Shown here: positions 1 to 11,580 of the stretch, in pieces | Position numbering within the stretch: the stretch's first letter is position 1 | Layout: every line of letters starts with the position of its first letter | Source: Vitrella brassicaformis | Taxonomy: Eukaryota; Sar; Vitrellaceae | Assembly (NCBI GenBank): GCA_001179505.1 | Contig: CDMY01000735.1 | Location: 1-26,135 of the forward strand | DNA: 26,135 nt | Direction of reading: 5' to 3' | Program-made: the position numbers and the translations under genes | The notes under the pieces: model-generated | What the model was told of the DNA's origin: nothing | Seen by the model: the letters and a program-made list of their open reading frames with translations, nothing else | Database searches by the model: none

Positions 1-148
1 GTTAGGGTGCCTGTTTCATGTTGGACAGACCGACAGGGGACTTGGCCGTCAGGCCACCTAGGGTGCTCCCTGAAACCGCTGCGAATGACCACTGCGCAGA
101 AGAGAGAAAAAAGGAAAAGAGGAGGTGGCAGGCGTCAGAAGTGAGCCA

Positions 149-1208
149 ATGGAGAGCCGTGAAGACATCCGCAAGTATCTCGATGCACAAGCAAACACTG
201 CCAACACGCCCCTCAGCAGCCGTGCATTTGCCGAGCACATGGACGCAATCGACCCCATTCGCGACGGGCGCACGCAGTTCTTTGTGCCAAGCATGAAAGA
301 TCTCGGCGTGCGCGACACTGACAGTGGTGATGCAGATGGTGAGTGCGTGTACCTCTGCGGCAACTCGCTCGGCCTGCAGCCGAGGGCTGCTCGGGCTCTG
401 GTGAATGAGGAGCTCGACAAATGGTCGAAGAAAGGCGTCAACGGGTAAGGAAAAGGCAGTCAGGTCACAGAATTCACTGCAGTGTGTGTTGTGGTGATGC
501 CGATGCTTGCTTACAGGCATTTTGAGGGCGAGCGTCCGTGGGTGTCGATTGACGACAATGTGACGCCGCTCGTCGCCGAGATTGTGGGTGCGCTGCCGCA
601 TGAGGTGGCTGTCATGAACAGGTGGGTAGTGGGTGGGTGACGGCAGGCGCCATCCATCGATCATCATCTTCTTCTCCTCTGTGTTGTTGTGGTTTGTGTG
701 GTCAGCTTGACGGTCAACCTTCAGCTGATCATGACGACCTTCTACGAGCCGACGCAGGAGAGGCACAAGGTGCTCATGGAGGCGCAGGTGAGTGAGCTGT
801 TCTGTCCGTCCGCATCTCTCTCTCCCCCTTACCCAATCTCACCCGTGTGACCCATTCAGGCATTCGGGTCAGACTGGCACGCTGTCGCCTCTCATGTACT
901 CATACGCGAGCACATCGACGTCCATCCATCCATCCATCCATCCATGTGTTCCCTTGCACAGGTGGAGCTCAACGGCTACGATCCACACGAGTCCATCATG
1001 TCGCCCGAGATGGACAAGGACGGCCTGCACACCACGGCGGCGTGGCTGTCGCTGCTCGACAGGGAGGGCGAGAGCATCTCTGTGGTGCTCATCGGGGCGG
1101 TGCAGTACCTCACCGGCCAGTTTTTCGACGACATTCCAACCATCACTCAGAAGGCGCATGAAAAGGGGTGAGGGAGTGGTGGATGCGACGTCTTTTTATC
1201 GGGCTCAT

Positions 1209-1244
<36 letters not shown>

Positions 1245-1263
1245 CGTGTGTGTGTGTGTGTGT

Positions 1264-1294
<31 letters not shown>

Positions 1295-2440
1295 GCTTGT
1301 GTGCAGCGTCCGGGTGTTGCTGGACTGTGCGCATGCCGTGGGCAATGTGCCGCTGTGTCTGCACGACTGGCAGGTCGACGCGGCCATCTGGTGCCATTAC
1401 AAGTACTGCAACGCTGGTACTACTACACACCTGTCAAACACACTCACACACACACAGCCAACACACACAGAAAGCCAACACACACATGGCCCATCCCTTT
1501 TGTGGAATGCAAAGGTCCTGGTGCGATTGGCGGCTACTTCATCCACGAGAAGCACACCAACTCAGACACGGTGGCTGCTGCTTCTTTTGTCAACGGCCAC
1601 CAGCGCAACAAAGGCGACAGCAAGATCTTCCAGCCGAGACGACTTGCAGGTGAGGTGCGCCAAGAGAGGTGTGTGTGGTGGACGTCATGTGTGTGTGTGT
1701 GTGCGCGTGTGGTTGTGGGTGCGTAAAGGTTGGTGGGGCGCCGATCTGTCAACGCGCTTCTCGATGAGACACGAGTTCATCTCAGCGACCGGTGCGGCCG
1801 GTTTCCGGCTGTCCAACCCTCCCGTCCTCGAGACTGTGGCGCTGCTCGCGAGCCTCCGCATTCACACACAATACGGAATGCAGGTGAGCGAGAGAGAGAG
1901 AGAGAGAGAGACATATGGATGCGATGCCTGCCATGGGTGTGTGGTGGTTGGTCGATTCGGTCAGGCTCTGCGTGGCAAGTCTCTGTTGCTGACGGGGTAC
2001 CTCGAGCACCTGCTCGAGACGATGCTCCAAGTAGATAACAGCCGCACAGCACACCGACCCACGCTCTCAGCTCATGGACAGGACAGCCATTGATCTGTGT
2101 GTGTGTGTGTGTGTGTCAGTCGCACGTACACATCCTGACGCCGCGTGAGCCCAATCGCCGTGGCTGCCAGCTGTCATTGGCCTTCCCATCACTGCCGCCG
2201 TCAACGCCTTTTGAACGGCTCTTCAAGACACTCGCTGACAAGGGTACACCCACACTACACACCACACACCCTTCAAACCTATGGATTGTGTGTGTGTGTG
2301 TGTGGTTAGGTGTGGTGGTGGACCATCGTGAGCCGAATGTGATCCGGGTGGCGCCCACGCCACTGTACAACTCGTTCGCTGACGTGTGGAGGTTTGTCGA
2401 TATTCTCGCGCAGGCGTTGGGGGTGCAGTGCGAGCAGTGA
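149..2440 (+). CDS. KYNU: Kynureninase (L-kynurenine hydrolase), 11 exons
   Basis: PLP enzyme of tryptophan catabolism that cleaves kynurenine or 3-hydroxykynurenine to anthranilate or 3-hydroxyanthranilate plus alanine. Exons: 149-444, 517-621, 706-787, 860-919, 962-1167, 1307-1416, 1515-1649, 1729-1883, 1965-2030, 2120-2243, 2310-2440, all GT-AG, giving 489 aa, close to the usual family size of about 465. Seen motifs: CGNSLGLQP near the N-terminus, HFEGERPW, LLDCAHAVGNV, the PLP-lysine motif CHYKYCNAG (Lys about 282), GWWGADLSTRFSM and AAGFRLSNPP. The ATG at 149 is the first in-frame Met; the frame is open upstream only through non-ATG codons. The 42-nt segment 920-961, a TCCA repeat, is in frame and could be retained, giving 503 aa. 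Introns are rich in TG repeats. It is convergent with the next gene. Family assignment is very secure; the 920-961 boundary is the weak point. Confidence 0.95.
1209..1294 (+). repeat. Intronic (TC)n(TG)n microsatellite
   Basis: A TC run passes directly into an almost pure TG run inside kynureninase intron 5 (1168-1306), ending a few bases before the acceptor CAG. It is the clearest of many such tracts in the window; comparable ones lie near 2099, 5680, 6236 and 11528. On the minus-strand genes they read as CA on the given strand. Confidence 0.9.
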
Positions 2441-2808
2441 GTGAGTGAGTGAGGTGCATTTCCGTGTGTGTGCGCTCGTTAAAGACCTTTGTGCTGCGCT
2501 GTGCTGCGCGTGACTTGCAATTGTGAGGATAAAGGCTTGACTGAAGGAAGCATGGATGGGCACAGGAATGGACATGTACACACCTGGAGTCCTCAGGCAG
2601 AGCTGTCTTGACACTCACGCGAACACGCAAAGACACTCAGACCCTCCGTCTCGCTCTCTCCCCCTTCTCAACTGTCTGTCACCGAATTGCCCAAACCACT
2701 CGCCACTCACCGCACACACACGAGATCAGGCGAATTACCGCCTTCAAGGCGTCCGTCCCATGACAGGTTCCACCCACCCCCTGTGTGCTGTGCTGTGCTG
2801 TGCTGTCC
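2441..2808. other. Convergent intergenic region (3' UTRs)
   Basis: This lies between the stop codons of kynureninase (+) and the Yip1-family gene (-). It holds a short GTGA repeat right after the first stop and a perfect TGTGC pentamer repeat near 2784-2806 next to the second stop. No coding signal, RNA gene or clear polyadenylation signal was seen. Confidence 0.6.
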
Positions 2809-4886
2809 TCATCGTTTGCCGTGTGTGTGAGCGGTGAGGAAGTAGAGCCGGTAGGTGAGGAAGAGGGTCGCCTGGGCCGCACACAGCAGCCCCATCAGCA
2901 GGTACCGAAATCGCGGCAGCGACACCGTCAGATCCCTGATAGATAGCCACACAGAGGGAGGGAGGGAGGGGGGGAGGATGTGCGTGTGTGCTGTCCTGGG
3001 GTCGGTCCGTCAATCTCTCTAACGTACGTACGTGTAGAGGTTGATGCAGATGAACGAGATGGAGATGGCCATGCCGACGGACACGGCAACCCACTTGAGC
3101 CACTGCACCACACAGACAGACACACACACAGACGCCACACTCGCTCCGTGACCCAGTCGTTGCATCGCTGTCTCTCCGGTCGGCCTGCTCACTGACCTCG
3201 AGTGGTGCGATGCAGATGAGAGAGACGGGGATAAACACGAACAGCGAGTACCCATACACGCAGATCAACTGACAGGCGCAACCCAACGCAACCCAACGCA
3301 CAGACAGATGCGATCAGATGGGATGGGCGCAAATCAAATGCCTCCCTCCCTCCCTCCCTGGCCGCCTCCCTCTCACTCATTCACTCACTTGTCTGAAGTT
3401 GATGGAGTCTGATCCCGAGCCCGTGAAGTAGAGCAGCAGCCGAGACACCAATGGCACGCCGAACAAAAAACCGTACACCTGGTTGACCACACGACACACG
3501 CACACACCCCACAATGAACGACTGAATGACAGACACCTTGTTTGTGCGGTGCGTGTGTCTGTGTGGTGTGTGTGTGCATTTGTGTGTGCCGTGCCGCCAA
3601 CACAACCAACGCACCACTGTTGCCGCGACGGTGAAGAAGACAAAGTCCGTCGACTTCATCTGCTACATCAGACACACACACACCATTTATTCTTACTTAT
3701 GTGGTCGGTCGGTCGAGTGAGTGAGTGAGTGGGTGGTGTCCGCGCTTATCTGCGTAAGTGCGTAAGTACCTTCTGTTCGATGAACAGGGCGTAGTTGCCT
3801 GTGGCCGCGAGGAATATGATGACCGTCGTGGCGATCCAGAAAGGGCCATAACTGAATGACACACACACACACACACACACGCACACACACAGAGAGAGAG
3901 AGAGAGAGTGTCCGTTCTTCGGTTGATCAGGAGTGTGTCCTCTGCTGTTTGTTTGCTCGCTCACAAGTCAGGGTTGGTTCTGAAGTCCGACTCGCCGCCA
4001 CTCGACACAGACTTGAACGGTACCGTGGCCAGCATGATGCGCTGCGGACAACAACCAACACAGAAAACTCGCATTCATTCATTCGCCCTGGACTGCCTCG
4101 CGAGACTCACTCACCTTGACCACATCTGCCGTCGTGACATCGAAGAACTGCTGCATCCAACTGGTGCGCACACACACACGCACAACACACACATGTACAC
4201 AATGCATTCAGTCAGTCCTGCTGTCGAATTTGTTTGTTTATGTGTGCGAGTGAGTGCTTACGCGAGGTCAGGGCAGCACCGGAGTGCCCGCACGTCCCGC
4301 CCCCCCGTCAGCGACACTGTGGGTGCCTCAGACCGGCCACCCGGCTCGCTGGTGAAGCTGTCCATCCTACCCTGCCAGCCACACACACACAGAAACCGTC
4401 ACTCGTTCGCTCTCTGAAGAGGTATCAGTTCTCTGCAGCAGAGGACACAGATGCGTACCTCGATAGCCGTCTGCTGCGACGGTTTCTGCGCCCCCTTTGA
4501 CATGTCCATCATGCCGCCCCGCGAGGCGCCTGTGGCGGGGCCGTCGAGGCTGCCCGTCAGCGGCCGGCTCTGGCTGTTGAGATCCAAATCCTACACCATC
4601 CATAGTAATGATGCCGTCAGCTGTGTACCGACACGCACTCCCTCTCTCTGTCCTCGCGTGTGTGAGCTTCTGTTGGTGCCTGGCTGACCTCAAAGTTGAC
4701 TTGGTAGACGTCGCCCGAGTTGAGAGCGCCGGCTCCTCCCCTGCTGCTGCCGGGCGGCTGGTGCGCCTCGGTCTCCATGGCGGGTTTGTCCCAGGTGGTG
4801 ACGTTGGTGACAGCATTGTGGTAGTAGGGCTTGCCGTCGTCGGTCATGTACATGGTCCAGTTCGGGGGGAGCCCTTCTGTCGACAT
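2809..4886 (-). CDS. WW-domain plus Yip1-domain (YIPF1/2-like) membrane protein, 11 exons
   Basis: Yip1/YIPF proteins are five-pass Golgi/ER membrane proteins that work with Rab GTPases in vesicle traffic. Exons in transcription order: 4886-4689, 4590-4459, 4371-4262, 4160-4115, 4041-3965, 3851-3770, 3659-3618, 3478-3389, 3268-3197, 3102-3032, 2935-2809, giving 348 aa. Residues 6-35 form a textbook WW domain: LPPNW, then GKPYYHN, then TTWDKP, with Trp10 and Trp32. A low-complexity linker follows, then the YIPF signatures WMQQFFDVTTADVVK and NPDFYGPFWIATT. Five hydrophobic segments lie near 192-210, 219-247, 260-282, 285-305 and 315-335; the third contains VYGYSLFVFIPVS. The frame also stays open upstream to an ATG at 5108, which would add a basic stretch plus a hydrophobic segment. 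I prefer 4886 because it keeps the WW domain cytosolic. The Yip1 assignment is firm; the fusion rests on splicing of exons 1-3. Confidence 0.88.
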
Positions 4887-5167
4887 CCTGCCGCCCGATG
4901 TGTGTGTGCTGACCCGAGTGACTGACGCGCTGCCGGCGTATGTTTTGAAACAGGCAGATCTGACAAGCCTCGAAGCTGCTGTGGTGTCACTGCCCTGCAG
5001 GACCACCAGAACCACGATGCCGACGGAGAGAAAGGCGAGCTTGAAAACCTCCACTTTGTGAGCTCGCAGATTTAAGTAACGCCTCAGTTTCCCTCTTGGC
5101 ATCGGCATAACCCCGCGCGCGCAACCCCTCTGACCCTTCGACGTCTGTCTGCTGATCTCCCGTCGCG
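4887..5167. promoter_or_regulatory. Divergent intergenic region, probable shared promoter
   Basis: It separates the starts of the Yip1-like gene (-) and the SRPBCC gene (+). No TATA box was recognised. On the minus strand the frame of the Yip1-like gene remains open to Met codons at 5108 and 5102, encoding a Lys/Arg-rich stretch and then a segment of about 17 hydrophobic residues (FKLAFLSVGIVVLVVLQ). It is therefore either 5' leader or an alternative N-terminal anchor. If it is coding, only 59 bp separate the two start codons. Confidence 0.4.
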
Positions 5168-6490
5168 ATGGCTCACAGCTGCTCCGAGTCGGCCGGTGAA
5201 CGCACACACCACACACAGGCAGGGCAGGGCAGGGCAGGGGAGAAGCAGGGGAGAGGCAGATCTGCATCAGGCAGGGCAGGGCAGCAACCGGGGAGTGGGA
5301 ACGGGCAAGGAGGAAAGGCGGCGAAATGCATATGCATGTGTGTGTCGCATGTGCCACGTGTGTGGTTGTCGCGGTGAGGGAGATGGGGCGTGTGGTGAGG
5401 GGTATGGGGTGCTTGTGACAGACAGAGGGGCGGCAGACCGGTTGTGTGCTCACATGCGCTCGTTCAGGCAGTCGTGTCTCTCTCACGCTGATGGGCTCTC
5501 TCCTTGTGTGTGTGTGTGTGTGCTTGTGTGCTGTGTGTGGTGTGCAGTGTTCTCGATGCCTGCCGAGAAGTGCTGGCAGATGATCCGCGACTTCGACTTC
5601 CCAGGTACCACCATCACCTGCCCCTTCCACTGACCACCATGCACACACTTGGGAGTGTGTCTGTGTGTGCGTGCGTGTGTGTGTGTGTGTGTCAGCCAAG
5701 TACATCGGCACGGTCGAGAAGGTGGACATCCTCGAGAAGGCCGGCCTGACCTGCGGTACCCACACTCGTTGACATACCACAGGCGCACACAGAGAGGGGG
5801 GGGAGGGGTCAGAAACCATGGATCTGCGTTCACTTGTGTGTGGGTGTGTGGTGGGTGCGGTGCGGTGCAGTTGGTGCGGTCCGCGCCGTGACGTGGAAGA
5901 CCAAGGAAGTCGAGAAGCACCGGTGCGTGGACACGGCCACACGCAGGTATCTGTGTGTATGGTTCTGTCTGTGTGTGTGTGAGTTCAGTCTGCTGGCGAT
6001 CGATGACCTGGAGCGCAAGATCTGCTGGGAGGTACGTGCAATTGACACACAGACACAAACATATGGATGGATGGATGGATGGATGGATGGATGGTCTGTG
6101 TGTGTCTGTGTGGATGGATGGGTGCAGTTGGTGGAAGCCGAGCCCCCTGCAGAGGTCAACAAGCCACACCCCACACACAGCACACACACACCCTCTTCAT
6201 TCATTCGGCAACCAATGGTGTCTGTCCTCGTTGGTGTGTGTGTGTGTGTGTGTCAGATCACTGGCCGCATCAGCACGGTGAAGGTGGACCGCATCACGGA
6301 GAACAACAGCTGCCTCGTCACATGGAGCTGCGAGTTCGCCGCCGACGTCAAGCCAGACCTCCTCAAGTTCACGCAGAAGTCGCTCAAGGTACGTCCTTCT
6401 GTCTGCCGCCACCATCACACACGCGCCAACACTTGTGCCTCGTGTGTGGTGCAGGAGGACTTGGTGGAGATGAAGGGCAAGATGAAGTAG
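5168..6490 (+). CDS. SRPBCC / polyketide-cyclase-like small protein, 8 exons
   Basis: A 144-aa single-domain protein of the START/Bet v1-like SRPBCC superfamily (Polyketide_cyc2-like), whose members bind lipids or other hydrophobic ligands in a cavity; the ligand here is unknown. Exons: 5168-5195, 5548-5604, 5696-5755, 5871-5922, 5989-6031, 6128-6154, 6257-6388, 6455-6490; all GT-AG and summing to 435 nt. Family features seen: SMPAEKCWQMIRDFDFPAKY at the N-terminus, GAVRAVTWKTKEVEKHRLL and AIDDLERKICWELVEAEPP in the middle, VTWSCEF in a late strand, and a C-terminal Lys/Glu-rich helix. The first exon is only 28 nt (MAHSCSESA), but it matches the family start and precedes a GTGAAC donor; intron 1 (352 nt) is the longest and contains a GGGCA-type repeat. 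No signal peptide or membrane segment. Length is normal for the family. Confidence 0.86.
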
Positions 6491-6963
6491 ACGATGCCGA
6501 CACACGCACACACTCACACACCGACTGACACCCCTCTACCCCTCTGTATTTTCGTAGCTGACGCATGCACCTCCGCTGTTTGTTTGTGTGTTTGGGTGGG
6601 CGGGCGGGGCGGATGAGTGCGCGTGTCTTGCGTGTGGGGGGGCTGCATGGTCGCCTGGTGGATGGACGCCTTACGTCGTGTTGTGTTGCGTTGTGGGTAA
6701 GGAGAGACGACAAGAACAGAGAAAGGGGGTATTTATCCATGTGTGTATGACTGGCTGGCTGACTGACTGACTAGATCTCTCGACGCCCGTTCGTATGTCA
6801 TGTCGTGTCGTGTTTGTTGGCCTGTCCGTCGAGCAATCCTCGGTAGATTTGCCTCTGGACACCCTACACGGAGATTGTCCCATCTCAGTCTCACGTGTTC
6901 GGTGTGCGGGGGGCAGCACACGAGGGATTGTAAAACGGACCGCCACACACTCTCTCTCTCTCT

Positions 6964-6994
<31 letters not shown>

Positions 6995-7806
6995 GCGTAC
7001 CAACAACCGTCCTTTTACGTGGTTCTCGCTTGCGCAGCTGAGTGGGTGGGTGAGCATGTTGTGTGACCGGTAACTTCTCGTCGGCGAAGGTATCGCATCT
7101 GTCTGCACTGGCAGGACAGGTGCGTTGCCGTCGCCGAGGCGGAGAAACCGGTCACACAACACAGACACGACACCTGCCCACTCAAAGACAGAGAGAGATA
7201 GTGAGAGGTAGACAGACAGTGCCCCTCTGGATGGATGGCTGGCTATATTCGCGGTTTTTGTATTTTTCCGTAGCCCCCGCACACAGGCACGCCCCCACAA
7301 CCCCTGCAAGTTCATCGGATACGTCGGCTACGTACGTTTTTCGCTCTGTAGGTGTGCACACGTGTCCGCATGCCCGTCGGTGTGTTTGGTGGCTGGCTGT
7401 GTGGAGGGAGGTGCATGCTATTCTTTTTCTGTAGTTGTGTGTGCGTCGGATTACTAAGACGGCAAAATAGGGCAAGAGAGAGAGCAGCGGAGCAGCGGTT
7501 CGCACGTACGTAGCGGAGTGGACGGGTGAGTGATTAGCAGGGAGGCGTTTGTTAGTACTTATTAAGACTCTTCCCGCGGACAAAGAGACTGATTAGTCAA
7601 TGAAGAGGTTCATCGTTTGATAGATCAAAGCTCGGCACACGTGCAGGACAGGGAGAAAGTGCATCGTCGTGTCGGTCTAAGACTTGCAAAAGTGTTCATG
7701 TCTTTCTCCTCTGCTTTCGTCTGGGAGATGCCGGTTGGGCGGGCTGCGGAAGGACAAGTCACGCATTGTGAAGGCATCATGGACGACGATGTATCCTTGA
7801 GATGCC
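6491..7806. other. Gene-free stretch containing a long hairpin
   Basis: This is about 1.3 kb after the SRPBCC stop. Open frames here are short and built from TC, GA or CA repeats with no protein character. A TC/CA/GA microsatellite sits at about 6950-6993. The one clear structure is the inverted repeat at 7057-7161. The rest is probably 3' UTR and intergenic DNA. Confidence 0.5.
7057..7161 (+). other. Long imperfect inverted repeat, possible structured or small-RNA precursor
   Basis: Two 46-nt arms (7058-7103 and 7115-7160) are reverse complements at about 37 of 46 positions. The outer 14 bp are perfect (GTTGTGTGACCGGT and its complement). The 11-nt centre can add a TGC/GCA pairing around a four-base loop. 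Three mismatches are T opposite G, which would be G-U wobbles in a plus-strand transcript and A-C mismatches in a minus-strand one. This favours a plus-strand RNA. No flanking target-site duplication was seen, and no family was recognised. Confidence 0.55.
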
Positions 7807-8091
7807 ATGATCGCATCCACCCGCCCTCCGTTGGAGGAAGAGAAAAAGAAATCGTCGAGACGGGCGAGAATTGGAGGAGACGGGGGTCAGGAGGAAACCA
7901 GAATCCGCCACGTCCTCCCGCGAGCAGCTGCAGCGTCCAGTCTGCCCAAACAATTCGGTCTGCTGAAATTGGTGTGCGGTTGGACTGCAAAATCGATGAA
8001 AAAATGGCCACTTCTGGACACCAAACTAGCTGGACACTCCTGGCGTGTATGGAGCTTTGCAGAGGTCGCCAACACCGATAGCCTCATTCAG
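7807..8091 (+). CDS. Candidate first exon, unknown protein
   Basis: An ATG-initiated open stretch of 95 codons ends exactly at a GTGAAT donor after AEVANTDSLIQ. It starts with an acidic/basic segment (LEEEKKKSSRR) and later reads LVCGWTAKSMKKWPLLDTKL. It could be the 5' exon of the uncharacterised locus that follows, but I could not fix the next exon. No family recognised. Confidence 0.25.
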
Positions 8092-8365
8092 GTGAATTCA
8101 AGCAAGCTTGGACCGTAGTGATGAATTCAGACCAATTTTGGCTCAGACGATGCCGCACCAGAGAATGTGGAAGAGCACAGGAGCACAGGAGCACGCCAAG
8201 GGAGCCGACGGGGGAAATAGAAGGCACGGTAAAAGATGCAGATGATCCCGCATCTTTCCTGCTCCTCGCTAAGATGTCCATCATCTAGTAAGAAGAGACA
8301 CAACAGGCGCAGCCGCATTCCCTTTGTCTATTTGTGATCGTGGCGATGCTCTGGGTGCATCTCAG

Positions 8366-11300
8366 CGGGCTGGACGGGATGGACGAGGCGGCTGTGAAGC
8401 TTGCACAAAAATACGCTGAAAAAATGCATCGATCTCTGCAACCAGGTGAGAAAAAGAGAGGAAAAGCAGTGGATCCACCTGGCCCTCACCAAGAACAAGA
8501 ACGTAAGCACACACATCGTGGCCACCGGTGACTGTTTGCTTTTCTTGCTACTTCTTCTGTCAGATCCACCGTCTATGTACATCATGCTGGCTGGCCTTCA
8601 CTGTCTTGAGCAGTACAATTTCGCCGTGGGACTTTCGTGTACAAACAAGGAAGAACAGCGATGTCTCTGGTCCGTGTTTGTATGCGTGTATGCTTGTGTG
8701 GGATGGAATACACATCAGATGCACAGAAAGGATGGCTCGCTGCCGTCGGTCGTGTTTTATTGAAAGTGAGGAGCCATGTCATCAGAGCTCAAAGCCTGGG
8801 CACCGTTGGCAGTGAAAGGTGATGGCGATGACGGGCAGACACAACGAGCTTTCACACATGGTTTTGCATGGGATGCAGGCAAAGCGACCTAGAAGCCGAG
8901 GGAGTCTGGCGAATTATGGAAGAAGACATGGACGAGGGGCTTGATTTTACAGAAGGTGAGTGACGGATCATGGGGAAAACAAAGAGGAAAGTTGCTGTGT
9001 CTCTCAGGGCTAATAGCGGCACTGCCTGCACTCATGGCGGATTTCTGGAGCTTCTTGGGGGCGGGGGATAGACCTGCAGAGACCGAAAGGTAGACCACCG
9101 AAGCGTCGATTTGTCATACTAATCTCTGACCTCAACCTTTTTCCTGTGTCGGCAGGAAAGCCGGCCTGACGGAGTGATGTCAAGCTGGCAAAATACCTAT
9201 CGGCGGAGAACACATGGGACCCCAGCCCTGAAGTGGTCAGGAGAAAGGCAACCACTTTATGCGCATCTGTCTATCTACCGCTTCCATTCAGAAGGCGCTA
9301 CTACGACTCCTAAGAACATACGTGGAGCTTTACATCATGTAATAACCAACATGTAGTCTTGTATATCTGGAAGTGTCCTTGTCTCTCCAGAAACAACGTC
9401 GACGAGCGTGATGAGGCTGTCACCATCCTCCAAAGAAGCCATCTGAAGCAGTAAGGAGAGCAGGGGGGCTCCCTCGTCCTTCACAAGCGTCGCCCTCGTC
9501 CTTCACAAGCGTCGCCGCTCTTTCCGTCGCTCTTGTCGTTTAGTCCGGCAAGGTTGCGTGCGCGGATGTTTGGGAGGGGTGATATTAGCGACTCAAAGCT
9601 CGGCAGAAACCAACAGGCCAACAGAAAAACAAGAAAACCTGTGTGTCTGTGGGTCCTTACTGGTGAATAACTGCTACGAAGACGTATGCGCCATCATCGA
9701 AGGTGAAGGTGAGTATGCTTCAAGTTTCATCGCGTTTGTGGTCAGAGACAGGCTCCTTGTGTTTGCAGGGCCTATCACATCATTGACAGAGGGAGACAGC
9801 AGGGTTGGTGGTATACTGCGTGAAGGCGCTGCGCGGCGGCCGTCGGGCTGCAGAACTTGAGGCGAGGAAGGCGTGGCTGACGGTCAGCAGACGTCAAGTA
9901 ACTATTCATCATCTACCTGCCTTGCTTGTGTCTCACAGCGCTACAAATCAGAGAACGCCTCGACGTGGCAGCAAGATGTGCTGGCCCTGCTGGGAGGCCA
10001 GCTTACGTAAGACCTGCAGCACAGTCACTGATACACATAGGCGCTCGTTCTCTTTGCAGAGAAGACGACACGCATTTTGCGTGGATACAGACGCTATACC
10101 ACGAAAAAGCCTTCCGACCTGGAGCAGGTAGGCCGAGAGAGGAGAGCACCTTGCGGCTTATGTATGTGTACCTATCGCTCAGATGGAAAGGAAGCTCTCC
10201 TCAGTGGCCGAAGCCCGCGAGACCTGGGCGCGCCCCGCTTTTTTCCTAAGTAAATCTGACATAAGTCGTCTTCCTCTTTCGTCAGCGATTGCCCGGGACC
10301 ATTATTGGAAGACACGGCTCTGGGCGGGGCTTCCAGCGCAACCGCCGCTACATCGACACCGCAGGTGCCAGGCGTATCTACTTCTGAAAATACTCAATCA
10401 CCACAAGGAGATAAAAGTACTTCATCTTCATTCATCTTTGTGCTCCGTTCCTCTCAAATCACCTTGTCATTCGGTGGTGATATGCTCAGTGTGAGTGGGT
10501 GGTGCCGCTGACGCTAAAAGGCCTGCTGTGCCTGCCCGGACACACCAGGGAAAGGGCCCGATTTCTGCTCGATAAGCTACAAAGGTGTCACACCTAAGCG
10601 GCCTCCAGGATTTGCAACCAAGCAGTTTTGACGTATGTGTGCAGGGGCGTCAATGAGATCAAAGCAGATGATGTCAGAGAGGACCTTCGCGAGTGGCTGA
10701 AGCAAGGTGAGGACATCACGTATGTCTCTGTCTGCTTCTGTTCTCTCCGTACATGTGTGTCGCATGTGTGCAGAGTGGCGATCGATAGGGAAAGGTCCGA
10801 TGGCGCTTCCGACGCCTGACGCCTCACGATACCTGCGACTCAGTGCCGGTGCAGTCATCGACCTCGCCATCGGCCCGCTTGACTTCCTTCGCTATCCAGG
10901 CGCTCCCATCTATCTTTACTACGCGCTGGCACTTCCACCACCTCGGCGACAAGCTGAACCGCACCCTCAAGTACCCTCAAGGCGCTGCAGTCGCCAGGGA
11001 TGGGGGAGAAGCCAGGGTCAACTGGCTTTTTATGGAGACCGATGACAGGCGATGGCAGGCGATGGCTGCACTCAAGGCAACAACGACAAGAACACGAGGC
11101 CATGGGAGCGAAACTGCATGCGTGGGCGATGAGGAAGGGTATAGAGACTCTTCGTATGACGGTTTTCTGTCTGTCTCTAGTATCGCAGTGACCTCTCTCG
11201 TGTGTGCGTGTATGTGTGCGTGTGCAGAGGCCAGCCAGCCAGCTGCAGCAGCGCCGCAGCAGCCCCTCCATCGGCAGCGGCGGCAGCTCCAGACGGAGCC

Positions 11301-11527
11301 AGCAGGGGGAAGAGGGGCCGGTCCACGCGGAAGAAGGGCCAGTCGCCTTCCCCCAAAAAAACGGAGGGAGCGGTCGCCCTCCGCGCAGCCTGCGCGCGAA
11401 CCGCCTGGCGTCCGAACAAGGCGACATTCTATTCGAAGAACGCAGGTCAGCAAGCATTGACACTGGTCAGGGGCTTCTCTCTCTCTCTCTCTCTATCTGT
11501 GTGTGTGTGTGTGTGGATCTTGGTACG

Positions 11528-11580
<53 letters not shown>

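Noticed and set aside
792-2093. 433-codon open frame on the plus strand
   Set aside because: It reads through TG-repeat introns and out-of-frame kynureninase exons; Cys/Val runs come from microsatellites.
4617-5942. 441-codon open frame on the minus strand
   Set aside because: Only its 3' part is real exon (WW domain). The remainder runs through intergenic DNA and the antisense of SRPBCC exons, full of CA-repeat-derived Thr/His.
10286-10400. Alternative frame reading DHYWKTRLWAGLP
   Set aside because: It looks protein-like and has compatible splice phases, but the second copy carries a stop at the Trp codon. The other frame shows mostly synonymous or mild changes, so it is preferred.
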